Shown piece by piece: positions 6,787-16,967 of a DNA stretch of 64,000 bases. The DNA comes from Rhodopirellula europaea 6C (lineage in GTDB: Bacteria; Planctomycetota; Planctomycetia; Pirellulales; Pirellulaceae), in contig NZ_ANMO01000246.1 in NCBI RefSeq assembly GCF_000338295.1, positions 49,302-113,301 on the forward strand, written 5' to 3'. The notes beneath the pieces are model-generated. The model searched no databases. It was not told the DNA's origin and saw only the letters and a program-made list of their open reading frames with translations. The stretch's first letter is position 1, and the number at the start of each line of letters is the position of its first letter. The translations under genes were made by a program, and so were the position numbers.

Positions 6787-9700
6787 ATGGCTGACACCAA
6801 AGCTTTTCAGAACGTTTCGTTTGGGACGGATACCAAGCGCGAAATTGTTGCCTCGCCTCCACGCGGAACACACCAGCATGTTGTAGGCATCGGGGCTTCA
6901 GCCGGTGGCCTCGAAGCACTCGAACAGCTTTTCGGAAAGATGCCGGTCGCCACTGGGATGACTTTTGTCGTCGTCCAGCATCTATCACCGGACTTCAAGA
7001 GCCACATGGATGAATTGCTTCGGCGAGTCACGAACATCCCGGTCGAAGTCGTCGACAATGGTGTCGAGGTTCAACCTGACACGATCTATCTGATTCCTGC
7101 CAAGAAAGAGATGGTCATTAGCAATGGCAAGTTGTTGCTGACTGATCGAGGCAGCGAAAAGATATTGACCCACCCTATCGACCAGTTCTTACGGTCACTG
7201 GCTCAGGACCTTCAAGAACGATCGATCGGGATCATATTGTCCGGCACCGGCAGCGATGGCTCTCGCGGCATCGTAGAGATCAGCAACAACGGAGGCCTGG
7301 TGGTCATTCAAGACCCTTCGACGTGCAAGTTCGATTCAATGCCGGTCAACGCTCGCAACACCGGGCACGTCGACCTCGAATTGGCTCCCGCAAAAATGGG
7401 CGAGGCCTTGCAGCAGTACTTGTTCGATGGGCAAAGCCCCGAGGCAGATCGGACGATCCATATTGAGGAGATCAAGCGATCTGGTTTGGACCGTGTGTTT
7501 CAACTCCTCAAGAAAAATCATGGGATCAACTTCAATCACTACAAATCGGGCACCGTGCATCGCCGAATCCAACGACGAATGGATTTGTTGCATCTCGATA
7601 GCCTGACCGAATACGTCGATCACATCAACGAGAACGCCGATGAGGTGAACGAACTCTATCGCGATCTGCTGATTGGCGTGACAAAGTTTTTTCGTGACCG
7701 CGATGCTTTCGATGCTCTTGAACAACGCGTCATTCCCGAATTGATCGAAAAAGCCGATGACACGATCCGCATTTGGGTCTGTGGTTGCGCAACGGGCGAG
7801 GAAGCCTACACGATTTCCATGTTGTTGCGAGAGGGCATTGAGCGATCTGATCGAGAAATCGATTTCAAAATGTTCGCGACAGATCCCCACCGTGGTTCAT
7901 TGCGAATCGCTGCGGCGGGAACCTATTCAGACGCTCAGATGAGCGAAGTTTCGATAGAACGCCGCGAACGCTTCTTCACAAAGCGAGAATCGGGCTATGT
8001 GGTCAAGGATGAACTTCGCCGAAGCGTCGTGTTTGCAGCGCAGAACGTGATCAATGATCCGCCGTTTACGCAAATGGACCTGGTGTCGTGCAGAAACATG
8101 CTGATCTACCTGCAACCACCTGCCCAACGCAAAACCCTTTCGCTTTTCCATTTTTCCTTGAAGGCCAATGGGATTTTGTTCCTAGGCCCCAGCGAAAGTG
8201 TTGGGGATATCGGCGACGAGTTTGATGCACTGAACACGCAATGGAAAATTTTTCGCAAACGACGGGATGTTCGCCTGCCAATCGAGCTGCGAATGCCTTT
8301 GACCAATCAGACGCCGTCACCAGTGTTGGCCCAAACGCCGTCGATGGTCGAGCCTCCACCACAACGACGCGGTGAAAACCTGCTGGAAATCTACAACATC
8401 TTGTTGGCAAACAAGATGCCTCCCAGCTTGGTAGTCGACACTGACTACCGCGTCATTCATGTGTTCCCGGGTGCCAATCGATACCTGACCGTTCCCAGCG
8501 GGACTCCGTCAGACAATGTCCTGCACATGGTTCCCAAAGAACTGCGTGCATCGATCGCGGCCGCGGTGACGCAAGCGATGAAGCAACAAAACGTAGTCCA
8601 CTACAAAGGCATTCCATCCCCCGTCGACGGCCCCAATCATATTTTGGAATTGATCGTTGAACCATATCACGTCCCGAAATTGGCATCTTCCTGTGTGCTG
8701 ATTCAATTCCAAGCGTCTGAAGTACGCACCGCACTGAGCGAAACATCAACAACCAACGAAGATGACAAACAATCCGAAGGCACGTCACTGGATTTTTCCA
8801 CCGCCGCACACACTCGAATCGAGGACCTGGAGCAAGAACTCAGCTTCAATCGGCAAAACCTTCAGGCCACCATTGAGGAGCTAGAAACTTCCAATGAAGA
8901 GTTGCAAGCGACCAACGAAGAAATGGTGGCTAGCAATGAAGAGTTGCAAAGTACCAACGAGGAACTGCAGAGCGTCAACGAAGAGCTCTACTCGGTCAAC
9001 GCCGAGCTTCAAGTTCGCGTAAACGAGGTGAACGAAGCAAATGCCGACATGGTCAATCTGTTGGCAACCACCCGTGTCGGCGTCGTCTTTTTGGATGATG
9101 ATCTGCGAGTTCGCCGGGTCACACCAGAAATCTCGCGGTTGCTATCGATCGCGCCCAATGACTTAGGAAGCTCATTCGAGGCCTTCATTCATCCGATTCA
9201 AGACGACCAATTTCTCGACCGCGTTCGACAGGTTCGCGACGAACGTGTTGAATTGGAATGGGAGGTCATTTGCAGAGACTCGTCTTACTTGATCCGTGCC
9301 CTACCGTACCTGCGAAATTCCGAGATCAACGGAGTCGTGATCGCGTTCGTGGACGTCAATAGCCTTCGTCGAGCCGAACGTGACGTATTGAAGTTCAAGT
9401 CCATGGCGGACCAGAACATCGACGCGTTGGTTTTGCTAGATGAGAAAGGAAAAATCAGCTACGCCAACCACAAGATGTGCGAGCAGTTGGGTTATTCGAA
9501 CAATGAACTCCTGGGGCAACCACTCACACGATTCAAATCAGAAACCGACCCAAAATCGTACGACGTTCGGCTCGACACATCTCGTGCGAAAGACGGAAAT
9601 CTGTTTGAGTCTTGGCTCCGGAGACTTGACGGAACCGAATTCCCCGTCGAGGTGGCTTTGACGCCAGTGCTCTTGCAGGGCAAACAATTTTTGTTCGCGT

Positions 9701-11700
9701 CGATCCGTGACATCTCACTTCGCAAGTCGCATGAATCGCAGATGCGGCTGCTCAGTGAAGCAGTCCAGTCAGCAGCAAATGGAATCGTGATCACGGACTG
9801 TTCGCTGGACGACAATCCAATCACGTTTGCAAACAATGGTTTCATTGAGATGACTGGGTTCTCTGAGCAAGAGATCATCGGTCGCAATTGTCGATTCCTT
9901 CAGGGAGAACATACAGACGACGAAACAGTGCTCAGAATCCGACGTGCACTCAAACGTGGTGAGTCAGTTCGCGAATTGATCAAAAACTATCGCAAGAATG
10001 GCGAGCCATTTTGGAACGATCTTTACATCACCCCGGTTCATGATGAAGACAACACGCTGACGCACTTTGTTGGCATTCAAAACGACGTGACGGAACGCAT
10101 CGAAGCCGCTCGGCGAACAGAGACAAACGAACGAACCATTCGACTATTGCTGGATTCCACCGCCGAAGGATTGTTTGGTTTAGACGTCAACGGCATGTGC
10201 ACTTTCAGTAACGAAAAAGCGGCCCGAATGCTTGGCTACGAACACGGAAGTCAGATCGTCGGAAAGGAGCTCGTGGATCTTGCTCAACCATGCGGTCCCG
10301 ATCGGCATCCTCTCAAGAAAGAGTCCTTGCAGATTCTTCACGCGGTCCGAAACGGGGAAGCGATCAATCGATACGATGAACGGTTCTGTCGCAAAGACGG
10401 CGAAAGCTTCCCTGTCGAATATTGGTGCCACCCAATTCACGAAGACGGCAAAACTGTCGGCGCTGTGGTGACCTTCGTCGATATTCAAGAGCGACTGCAG
10501 GTTGAAAACGAACTGCGGGAAGCAAAGCTTGCCGCTGATGCGGCCAACGAAGCGAAGAGTCACTTCCTGGCCAACATGAGTCACGAACTTCGCACGCCAC
10601 TGTCAGCGATCCTCGGATTCACAAAGATTTTGCAGGAAGATCCTGATGAAGGCACGATCCAAGAATATCTCTCAACGATCCAGCGCAACGGAGACTACTT
10701 GCTTCGTTTGCTCGGCGACGTCCTGGACTTGTCTCGCATCGAAGCGAACAAATTCACCACCGCGACCAGCAGCGTCGCATTGGGTGAACTGCTGGCTGAT
10801 ATCTATGAAACGATGAAAATGCGAACCCAGGACTATCAAAACACGCTTCATTTCGACGTCAGCGAACCACTGCCGAGAACGATCACGACGGACTCAGCTC
10901 GCCTGCGTCAAATTTTAATCAATTTGATCGCCAACGCGATTAAGTTCACGCCAAAGGGACGAGTCGAAGTTGTGGTGCGATTCGAAAGGATCGACGACCA
11001 ATCGTTCCTACTTTTAAAGGTCATCGACGACGGAATCGGAATCGCAGACGAGAAATTGCGAACGTTGTTCGAGCCATTTGTCCAAGCGGACGCGACCATT
11101 TCGAATCGCTTTGGCGGAACCGGACTCGGACTCAGCATCACCAAACGCCTCACCAATGCGTTGGGCGGGACGATCCAAGTCAGCAGCACCGAAGGCGAAG
11201 GCAGTGAGTTCACGATCCGATTGCCAGTCGATCCCGTCGGCAACATGGACCAACTGACCATCGAATTGACCGAGGAAAAAGACACCGACAATTCCAAGAC
11301 CTCTCTCGATCAAAACATCCAGCTCAACGCTCGAGTCCTGATCGCGGATGACATGCGAGATGTTCGCTTCGTGGCCCAACACTTCTTGAAGAAAGCTGGT
11401 TGTGAAGTGGAGGTTGCTGAGAATGGACGCCAAGCCGTCGACATGGTCGTGGCGGCGGCCAAAGACGGCAAGCCGTTCGAGCTTTGTCTGATGGACATGC
11501 AAATGCCCGAACTGGATGGTTTGGGGGCCGTGAGAGAATTGCGTGAGCGCGGGATCGAATTGCCAGTGATTGCGTTGACGGCGGATGCGATGAAGGGCAC
11601 CCGTCGCCGCTTGATCAGCGAAGGCTTTGACGAATACCTCAGCAAACCGCTGAAGGTCAACCGTTTGCTACGAATCGCGAAAGGTTTGCTGGACGCCTGA
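6787..11700 (+). CDS. CheB-CheR-PAS-LOV hybrid histidine kinase with receiver domain
   Basis: This is a 1637-residue cytoplasmic signalling protein. In order: CheB methylesterase (about 30-215; nucleophile Ser38 in GIGASAGG, His in VQHLSP, Asp in [10 protein letters not shown]); CheR methyltransferase (225-500; [20 protein letters not shown]); a PAS-like segment; an (E/N)EELQ(S/A)(T/V) coiled coil (680-750); PAS domains (750-980); a canonical LOV domain (985-1105) with flavin-reactive Cys1035 in GRNCRFLQG plus [11 protein letters not shown] and [10 protein letters not shown]; another PAS; HisKA with His1266 in MSHELRTPL; HATPase ([18 protein letters not shown]); receiver with Asp1570 in [11 protein letters not shown]. 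CheB-CheR fusions usually signal rather than modify chemoreceptors. A blue-light input is predicted from the intact LOV motif. No membrane span is present. Confidence 0.93.
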   Translation: MADTKAFQNVSFGTDTKREIVASPPRGTHQHVVGIGASAGGLEALEQLFGKMPVATGMTFVVVQHLSPDFKSHMDELLRRVTNIPVEVVDNGVEVQPDTIYLIPAKKEMVISNGKLLLTDRGSEKILTHPIDQFLRSLAQDLQERSIGIILSGTGSDGSRGIVEISNNGGLVVIQDPSTCKFDSMPVNARNTGHVDLELAPAKMGEALQQYLFDGQSPEADRTIHIEEIKRSGLDRVFQLLKKNHGINFNHYKSGTVHRRIQRRMDLLHLDSLTEYVDHINENADEVNELYRDLLIGVTKFFRDRDAFDALEQRVIPELIEKADDTIRIWVCGCATGEEAYTISMLLREGIERSDREIDFKMFATDPHRGSLRIAAAGTYSDAQMSEVSIERRERFFTKRESGYVVKDELRRSVVFAAQNVINDPPFTQMDLVSCRNMLIYLQPPAQRKTLSLFHFSLKANGILFLGPSESVGDIGDEFDALNTQWKIFRKRRDVRLPIELRMPLTNQTPSPVLAQTPSMVEPPPQRRGENLLEIYNILLANKMPPSLVVDTDYRVIHVFPGANRYLTVPSGTPSDNVLHMVPKELRASIAAAVTQAMKQQNVVHYKGIPSPVDGPNHILELIVEPYHVPKLASSCVLIQFQASEVRTALSETSTTNEDDKQSEGTSLDFSTAAHTRIEDLEQELSFNRQNLQATIEELETSNEELQATNEEMVASNEELQSTNEELQSVNEELYSVNAELQVRVNEVNEANADMVNLLATTRVGVVFLDDDLRVRRVTPEISRLLSIAPNDLGSSFEAFIHPIQDDQFLDRVRQVRDERVELEWEVICRDSSYLIRALPYLRNSEINGVVIAFVDVNSLRRAERDVLKFKSMADQNIDALVLLDEKGKISYANHKMCEQLGYSNNELLGQPLTRFKSETDPKSYDVRLDTSRAKDGNLFESWLRRLDGTEFPVEVALTPVLLQGKQFLFASIRDISLRKSHESQMRLLSEAVQSAANGIVITDCSLDDNPITFANNGFIEMTGFSEQEIIGRNCRFLQGEHTDDETVLRIRRALKRGESVRELIKNYRKNGEPFWNDLYITPVHDEDNTLTHFVGIQNDVTERIEAARRTETNERTIRLLLDSTAEGLFGLDVNGMCTFSNEKAARMLGYEHGSQIVGKELVDLAQPCGPDRHPLKKESLQILHAVRNGEAINRYDERFCRKDGESFPVEYWCHPIHEDGKTVGAVVTFVDIQERLQVENELREAKLAADAANEAKSHFLANMSHELRTPLSAILGFTKILQEDPDEGTIQEYLSTIQRNGDYLLRLLGDVLDLSRIEANKFTTATSSVALGELLADIYETMKMRTQDYQNTLHFDVSEPLPRTITTDSARLRQILINLIANAIKFTPKGRVEVVVRFERIDDQSFLLLKVIDDGIGIADEKLRTLFEPFVQADATISNRFGGTGLGLSITKRLTNALGGTIQVSSTEGEGSEFTIRLPVDPVGNMDQLTIELTEEKDTDNSKTSLDQNIQLNARVLIADDMRDVRFVAQHFLKKAGCEVEVAENGRQAVDMVVAAAKDGKPFELCLMDMQMPELDGLGAVRELRERGIELPVIALTADAMKGTRRRLISEGFDEYLSKPLKVNRLLRIAKGLLDA

Positions 11701-11703
11701 GAA

Positions 11704-11719
11704 CGGCCTCAGATTTGCT
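11704..11719 (+). promoter_or_regulatory. Weak sigma-54-like element before the App1-type phosphatase
   Basis: CGGCCT-CAGAT-TTGCT has the correct GG-N10-GC spacing and a perfect -12 element, but three mismatches in the -24 element. It ends 43 bases before the ATG at 11763. It is recorded because of the neighbouring sites; alone it would not be called. Confidence 0.25.
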
Positions 11720-11762
11720 TTGGATGTGAGTTTTCAACGTTCCCGATCACAACAAAGCATTC

Positions 11763-12947
11763 ATGTCTGAACCGAAACCGGAATCCTTCCAAGCGGACCT
11801 GCGTAGCTGGCTCACTCGAACCGCATCTTCCGCCGATGATGTCGCCGACATGGCGATCCGGCGAATCCGAAAGCGTTGGGGTCGCAGCGGCGTTCCCCAA
11901 ATTCAATCCTACACCGGATTCGCGACGGCTGACACGATTCATCTTCGAGGACGGGTTCTCAGCAACCCACCTTTGGATCCAGACTTCCACAACGATCGCT
12001 GGTGGCAAAACCTGACGCACACTTGGCGTCGTTTCGCCAGTGATGAGGTTCCCGGAGTCACGATCGAGGGATCATTCGCTGGCGTGACTGGCCAAACCGT
12101 CAGCGACAGCGAAGGGTATTTCGAACTCGACATCCCACGCACTGCCGACAACAGCGAGTTTGCGTTCTGGATGCCGGCACAACTCGCAATCGTGGACGAC
12201 GATCGAGTCTCACCTTTGGAGTCGTTTTCCGTTTGCGACGTCATGCACGTTTCATCCGAAGCGAAGTATGCCGTCGTCAGCGACGTCGACGACACGATCC
12301 TTCGAACGGGAGCCACCGACATCGGCACGATGGCGAAGCTGACCTTCTTTGGCAATGCGAGAACGAGGGCGCCGCTCGAAGGAGTCGCATCGCTGTACGA
12401 ATGGATGCAACACGATGGCAAACGCTTTGGATCTCCCGTTAACCCGATCTTTTACGTTTCCTCTTCGCCGTGGAACCTCTACGACTTGCTGGAAGATTTC
12501 CTCGAACTCAACGCCATTGCAAAAGGCCCACTGTTCTTACGCGATCTTGGAATTGACGACGACAAATTCATCAAGCAAGGACACGATCGCAAGCTCGAAC
12601 AAACTCGCAGACTGATGAACGCGTTCCCCGATTTGCCGTTCGTCTTGGTCGGCGACTCGGGACAAGAAGACGCTCGTCTGTACGCAACGGCCGCGGAAGA
12701 ATTTGGCCCGCGTATCCCAGCGATCTTCATCCGGGACATTGATCCAGAGACGATGAGTGACCATGACGAAAAGGTTGGCCGTTACGCCAAACAAACCGCC
12801 GCGGCGGGTGTCCCAATGCATTTGGTCAAGGACAGCATCGAGGTCAGCGTGATCGCCGAGCGACTCGGGCTGTTGTCGAAGGACGTTCTACCAGCCATCG
12901 AAGAAGCAACCCGCCGCGACCATGATCGTAAAAGCGGGTTGATTTAG
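11763..12947 (+). CDS. App1-type phosphatidate phosphatase domain protein (DUF2183)
   Basis: The 394-residue protein has an N-terminal beta-rich region (about 30-135: YTGFATADTIHLRGRVL, then an EGSFAGVTGQTVSDSEGYF segment) and a HAD-like catalytic domain (155-345). The DxDxT nucleophile motif is VSDVDDTILRTG, followed by the family segment TFFGNARTRAPLEGV and the later FVLVGDSGQEDARLY. Yeast App1 is a Mg-dependent phosphatidate phosphatase. The substrate in bacteria is not well established, but lipid phosphate is the best guess. It has no signal peptide or membrane span. It lies 62 bases after the hybrid kinase and is convergent with the YihY gene, within the membrane-lipid themed region. Confidence 0.82.
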   Translation: MSEPKPESFQADLRSWLTRTASSADDVADMAIRRIRKRWGRSGVPQIQSYTGFATADTIHLRGRVLSNPPLDPDFHNDRWWQNLTHTWRRFASDEVPGVTIEGSFAGVTGQTVSDSEGYFELDIPRTADNSEFAFWMPAQLAIVDDDRVSPLESFSVCDVMHVSSEAKYAVVSDVDDTILRTGATDIGTMAKLTFFGNARTRAPLEGVASLYEWMQHDGKRFGSPVNPIFYVSSSPWNLYDLLEDFLELNAIAKGPLFLRDLGIDDDKFIKQGHDRKLEQTRRLMNAFPDLPFVLVGDSGQEDARLYATAAEEFGPRIPAIFIRDIDPETMSDHDEKVGRYAKQTAAAGVPMHLVKDSIEVSVIAERLGLLSKDVLPAIEEATRRDHDRKSGLI

Positions 12948-12994
12948 TCAGCAGAGTTCGCCTGGCGTTTCAGCCCGCGAACAGATTGGATTCA

Positions 12995-13921
12995 CTACGC
13001 CGTGGTCGCTTTGGTATCTCGTTTGATTTCTTCGACCACGCGAACGGCTTTGGGTTCGGGGCGAATTCCATCGCCGTAGCGAACCGCATAGACCTGCGTC
13101 GCTTCCGCACCGAGCAGAACGATCATCGCGGTGTAGTAGACCCACACCAACAGCACGGCCAACGAAGCGGCCGCCGCACCGAGCTGTGCTCCAGGTTCAC
13201 TCATCGAGAAATACAACTGCATCGCGTAGCGGCCGACCAGAAACAAAATCGTCGTGACCGCGGCTCCAACGGCCACATCACGCCACTTGGTAATCGCGTC
13301 GGGCATGAACTTGAAGATTGACGCGAAGATGACGAAGACAACCAAAGCCTGAACGGCGAAGTTGGCTAGGTGAGCAACCGTTTCTGACATTCCAATCCAA
13401 CTGCCCACTTGATCACCCAGTGCGGTCAAGATCGAAGAGACGACCAGAGAGACCAGCAGTAAAAAACCAAGTCCCAAGATCATCCCAAAAGACAAGAATC
13501 GTTTCGCAATCATGTCTTTGATACCGCTGGTTTCAGGGTCGGGCTTGACCTCCCAAACTTGATTCAGTGCCGCTTGCAATGCGGAGACCACACCCGTCGC
13601 ACCAACCAAAATCCCAGCGAAACTCAGAAGCGTTTTCCACCACTTCCCCGAGGTTTGCTCGTGGTTCTCCATGATGGTCTCGATTTGGTCGACCGCCGCA
13701 GGGTTGCCGATCATCTGAGATGCCTGCGTTTGCAAAATTCCCTGAGCCTTCTCGGTGGCCTGCTCGCTGTCGTACATCACCGACAAGCTGAATGTCAGCA
13801 CGGTCATCATCAAATACAGCAGCGGGGGCAGTGCGAACGCGGTGTAATACGCCAACGCAGCCGCCAGCGTGCTGCATCGATCCTTCGAGAACTCCGAAAA
13901 TGTCTGCTTGAGAAAACCCAC
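12995..13921 (-). CDS. YihY/BrkB family inner membrane protein
   Basis: This 308-residue protein has about six membrane segments and the family opening TFSEFSKDRCSTLAAALAYYTAFALPPLLYL, including the conserved A-x-A-L-A-Y-Y. Further marks are FAGILVGATGVVSALQAALN and QLGAAAASLAVLLVWVYYTA. The family was once annotated as ribonuclease BN; it is now regarded as membrane proteins of uncertain function, possibly lipid or ion transport. The start is GTG at 13921, with GGTGGAG just upstream. A good sigma-54 element lies 51 bases upstream, tying it to the same regulon as the genes at 1-12 kb. The C-terminus is cytoplasmic and basic. Confidence 0.88.
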   Translation of the reverse strand: MGFLKQTFSEFSKDRCSTLAAALAYYTAFALPPLLYLMMTVLTFSLSVMYDSEQATEKAQGILQTQASQMIGNPAAVDQIETIMENHEQTSGKWWKTLLSFAGILVGATGVVSALQAALNQVWEVKPDPETSGIKDMIAKRFLSFGMILGLGFLLLVSLVVSSILTALGDQVGSWIGMSETVAHLANFAVQALVVFVIFASIFKFMPDAITKWRDVAVGAAVTTILFLVGRYAMQLYFSMSEPGAQLGAAAASLAVLLVWVYYTAMIVLLGAEATQVYAVRYGDGIRPEPKAVRVVEEIKRDTKATTA

Positions 13922-13971
13922 GACTCCACCACTCGATTGAAAGGAAAACGACCACGTCGTTGTCTTTCAAC

Positions 13972-13987
13972 AGCAATCGATGTGCCG
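13972..13987 (-). promoter_or_regulatory. Sigma-54 promoter of the YihY/BrkB gene
   Basis: Minus strand CGGCAC-ATCGA-TTGCT has a single mismatch to TGGCAC-N5-TTGCW and exact GG-N10-GC spacing. It ends 50 bases upstream of the GTG start at 13921. Confidence 0.6.
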
Positions 13988-14017
13988 ATTGGCCCGCGAG
14001 CGGATTCGGCAGACGAA

Positions 14018-14707
14018 TCAGTCGGTTTCTCGGAGTTCTGGGAACACGTCCAGATCGAGTTCACGCCGTTTGATGACCGCCGAAATTCGAGTCAGAAAAT
14101 CGCTCTTCAAATTCGCGACTTGCTGCTGAGTCAGGTTCAGCTGCTCGGCCACCTCGCGATTGCCACGGCCCATCACAAAAAGCAGCTCGATCGCTTTCAA
14201 CTTCACAAAGTTGCCACGCGATTGCCAATTCTCGATCTGTTCGAGGACGACTTCGACGACCAAGTCTTGTTCCAACTCTCGACGTTCTGCACTGCGACAG
14301 ATTGAACTTGGCAACCGAATCCCATCGGCTTCGACTTTGTCGCCGCTACCTGAGCCCGATGAACTGCCGCGTCCCAGCAACGGCAATTCGGGACGACGCC
14401 CACACTGCCGCAAGTGATCGGTCAGCTTGTAACTGCAGATCGAGAACAGATAGCTCTCGAGCTTTCGTCGCGAATCGTAATTCGGAAGCGAAACGAGGAA
14501 ACCGACGAAGGTTTCTTGCACGATGTCTTCACTCGTTGCCAGATCACCAATCCGCCGACGAGCGTATGCCAACAAACGACCTTCGAATTGATCGATCAAT
14601 TGTTGCCAAGCCTGCGAATCGCCCTCGCGAATCGAACCGATCAAACGAATCTCATTTTCGCGATCAGGATCGTTGGCGGCGGACGGCGAGGGAACGGAAG
14701 CATTCAT
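14018..14707 (-). CDS. RNA polymerase sigma factor, sigma-70/ECF family
   Basis: This 229-residue factor carries region 2 at about residues 22-95 (RLLAYARRRIGDLATSEDIVQETFVGF, the -10 recognition and core-binding helix) and region 4 at about 165-215 (EVAEQLNLTQQQVANLKSDF, the -35 helix-turn-helix). The linker between them is unusually Ser/Gly-rich (GRGSSSGSGSGDK) and longer than in standard ECF factors. The start is placed at the ATG giving MNASVPSPS; an ATG 27 bases further upstream is possible. No anti-sigma gene is adjacent. The neighbours are the YihY gene (same strand) and pterin carbinolamine dehydratase (divergent). Confidence 0.85.
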   Translation of the reverse strand: MNASVPSPSAANDPDRENEIRLIGSIREGDSQAWQQLIDQFEGRLLAYARRRIGDLATSEDIVQETFVGFLVSLPNYDSRRKLESYLFSICSYKLTDHLRQCGRRPELPLLGRGSSSGSGSGDKVEADGIRLPSSICRSAERRELEQDLVVEVVLEQIENWQSRGNFVKLKAIELLFVMGRGNREVAEQLNLTQQQVANLKSDFLTRISAVIKRRELDLDVFPELRETD

Positions 14708-14796
14708 GGGCACCAGATTACATGCAAATCGCAAATGCGTCGATCAACCTCGATTTTCACCTACGAATTCAATTCCCACAGCTGTAAAATCAATGC

Positions 14797-15150
14797 ATGA
14801 ATGAATCCAAAACATCAACGGACTGGTCCAGCCGCCACTGCGTTCCCTGCGAAGGCGGTATCGATCGCATCGCCGCCGAAACCGCGAAGCAGTATTTGAG
14901 CGAGCTTCCCAATTGGTCGCTCGACGAGGAGGGCAAACAAATTTCACGCAAGTTGAACACGGGCGACTTCCAAACCGCGGTTCGGCACCTCAACGCGATC
15001 ACTGAACTGGCAGAGGTGGAGCAACATCATCCCGATCTGCACTTGACCGGCTACCGGCATCTCCGCATTGTCCTGACCACGCACGCGATCGGTGGATTGA
15101 GCGAAAACGATTTTGTGATAGCTGCCCGCATCGACCAGGTTGTCTCGTGA
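14797..15150 (+). CDS. phhB: Pterin-4a-carbinolamine dehydratase
   Basis: This 117-residue enzyme dehydrates 4a-hydroxytetrahydropterin, recycling the cofactor of aromatic amino acid hydroxylases; homologues also occur in organisms without such hydroxylases. The active-site motif is EVEQHHPDLHLTGYRHLRIVL, with the His-His-Pro-Asp triad and the second His. The terminal LSENDFVIAARID matches the family C-terminus. An N-terminal CVPCEGGIDRI extension (residues 15-25), with a Cys-x-x-Cys-like element, is common in this family. Its stop overlaps the GTG start of the next gene, so the two are likely one transcript. No phenylalanine hydroxylase is seen in the window. Confidence 0.9.
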   Translation: MNESKTSTDWSSRHCVPCEGGIDRIAAETAKQYLSELPNWSLDEEGKQISRKLNTGDFQTAVRHLNAITELAEVEQHHPDLHLTGYRHLRIVLTTHAIGGLSENDFVIAARIDQVVS

Positions 15151-15485
15151 GCGTTTCCTACGACCGAGCCCTGGCGCTACTGGACGAATGCAATGGCGAC
15201 GATCTTTGGAGCGTTGACCACTGTCAACTTCGGCGGGTCCCTCAAGAATGGATCGACGAGCTGGCCGATGCCTTTGAAACCAGCTATCGATTTCGCGACC
15301 AAACCATTTCGGTCCCTGACCCCGCGGGCCGTCGCGTGGTCAACCAGTATCACGGTGTCCGAGACGTCGATTTGGCGGTCAAAATCGGCCGGCAATTGGG
15401 AGTCAACATCGATTCGATTCAGTCGATTTCGCTCACCCGTCAATCGCTCGTGCGAAACATCAAGGACGCGGTTTTCGAAGGCTAA
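15147..15485 (+). CDS. Conserved-looking hypothetical protein, 112 residues
   Basis: The protein starts at a GTG that overlaps the stop of the pterin dehydratase gene by 4 bases (GTGA), which is good evidence for translation. The sequence is soluble and mixed alpha/beta (opening MSVSYDRALALLDECNGDDLW, centre DPAGRRVVNQYHGVRDVDLAVKIGRQLG). No domain is recognised. The overlap suggests a function tied to the dehydratase or simple co-transcription. An open minus-strand frame covers the same bases but is rejected because it also runs through the next gene. Confidence 0.6.
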   Translation: MSVSYDRALALLDECNGDDLWSVDHCQLRRVPQEWIDELADAFETSYRFRDQTISVPDPAGRRVVNQYHGVRDVDLAVKIGRQLGVNIDSIQSISLTRQSLVRNIKDAVFEG

Positions 15486-15629
15486 TTCGCTCGCGGAAAC
15501 GGCACTTGAAGCAAAAGACGCAATTCTTTCGGACTTGTTGCCAAAGTCATCGATGCGGTATAGGCGTGTTCGCAAGCGGTCCAACGTACTGCTAACGACC
15601 AATGCCCGTCTTTTCAAACGCGACCCGCC

Positions 15630-16967
15630 ATGGCTCAAGCAAACCTTCCGGGAAGTCTCCCTTTCTTTTTCCGCTCGCGAATCGTTCGCGGACTCGCATC
15701 CGCCTGCCTCTTCGCTGCCGGCACCGCCGCAACGAGCGATCATGTGCACGCCCAGGGTGGATTCGCCCTGCCGTCCAATTCGGTCGCTCGAGGACCGTCC
15801 ACGGCTGAAACACAATCCGCTCCGCAAGGCTTCACGCCACGAGCCGCCGGCCCGACCGCAGCAAACACGCCGCCCAGCCTGCAAACACCGCCGCAAACCA
15901 CCGCAAACCGAAATGCCTTGCCCGCTGGCGGCGCCGCTCCAACCGGCCAGCTTTCCAACGGAGGCCAACTGCCTCGCGAAGCCGGCCAAGAGCATCGCGT
16001 TTACAACATCAGCCCCTACACTGGCTACTTGACCAAACACGACCGTCCTCACCAAGCCATCGTCGACTGGATCGTTCGCGAAACGGGAACCGACGTCTGG
16101 CACACCGAACCATTCGGGTTCATGAGTGCCGATCGAGACGAACTGAAGGTCTACCACACCAACGAAATGCACCACGTCATCGGCGGGATTGTCGAACGCT
16201 TCGTTGCCGGAGACAAAGAACCCCAAGTCATGAACCTCCGGTTGATGACCGTCGGCAATCCAAATTGGCGCAGCAACGCTCACATGTTGATGCAGCACGT
16301 CAACGTTCAATCGCCCGGCCTGCAAGCTTGGTTGCTGACAAAGGAAAACGCCGCCCTGGTCATGAACATGCTTCGTTCACGAACCGACGTTCGCGAAGTG
16401 CAAGCGGTCGACTTGATCACCAACAATGGTCAAACAGAAAAGCTCGCCAGCACCCGCGGTCGCAACTACGTCCTCAATGTCAAACCTTCGCCGGCCAACT
16501 GGCCTCCTTACGAACCCGAAACCGGTGAGATCCAAGAAGGCTTCCAGATCGAAGTCAGCCCGCTTCTCAGCGTCGACGGTCGCACGCTCGATTGCGTCAT
16601 CAACGCCAACATCGACCAAGTCGACAAATTTGTGCCCGTCGAACTGGACCTACCGCTTCCGAACAACCAAGTCCACCGCACCAAGATCGAAGTGCCCCAG
16701 CTCGTGAGCTGGCGTTTGCACGAACGATTCCGTTGGCCGTCGGACATGGTGCTGCTGCTCTCCTGCGGTGTTGTTGCCAGCCCCGAGCGTCCACAATCCA
16801 GTTTGCCACTGTTCAACCTCAGTTCCATCACCGGCACCACCGCTGGCCGAGCCGACGCGTTGATGTTTGTTGAATTCCGAGGCCGTGCCTCTGACAACTT
16901 GACCACCACCCCATTGGTGCCACAAATCGGATCTCGCGTGTCGGCCCCCAATCGCGGCCGCTATTGA
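15630..16967 (+). CDS. Exported protein with secretin-like C-terminal pattern
   Basis: This 445-residue protein has a signal peptide (about residues 1-41, cleavage near DHVHAQG) and a Pro/Ala/Thr-rich linker (45-120). The folded region follows at about 125-430. Around residues 285-380 the pattern EEGF-type FQIEVSPLLSVDGRTLDCVI, then NANIDQVDKFVPVELDLPLPN, then KIEVPQL resembles the repeating strands of type II/III secretin domains, but the pore-forming end is not clear. It is probably outer-membrane or periplasmic. It stands alone between the 112-residue protein and the ketoacyl synthase. The family is not recognised with certainty. Confidence 0.6.
   Translation: MAQANLPGSLPFFFRSRIVRGLASACLFAAGTAATSDHVHAQGGFALPSNSVARGPSTAETQSAPQGFTPRAAGPTAANTPPSLQTPPQTTANRNALPAGGAAPTGQLSNGGQLPREAGQEHRVYNISPYTGYLTKHDRPHQAIVDWIVRETGTDVWHTEPFGFMSADRDELKVYHTNEMHHVIGGIVERFVAGDKEPQVMNLRLMTVGNPNWRSNAHMLMQHVNVQSPGLQAWLLTKENAALVMNMLRSRTDVREVQAVDLITNNGQTEKLASTRGRNYVLNVKPSPANWPPYEPETGEIQEGFQIEVSPLLSVDGRTLDCVINANIDQVDKFVPVELDLPLPNNQVHRTKIEVPQLVSWRLHERFRWPSDMVLLLSCGVVASPERPQSSLPLFNLSSITGTTAGRADALMFVEFRGRASDNLTTTPLVPQIGSRVSAPNRGRY

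Noticed and set aside
13559..14305. 248-codon plus-strand open frame
   Set aside because: It lies antisense to the YihY and sigma factor genes, both with clear family motifs.
15177..16325. 382-codon minus-strand open frame
   Set aside because: It overlaps the 112-residue protein that is coupled to the pterin dehydratase and the exported secretin-like protein; its translation is Arg/Gly-rich without a domain, typical of an antisense shadow in GC-rich DNA.
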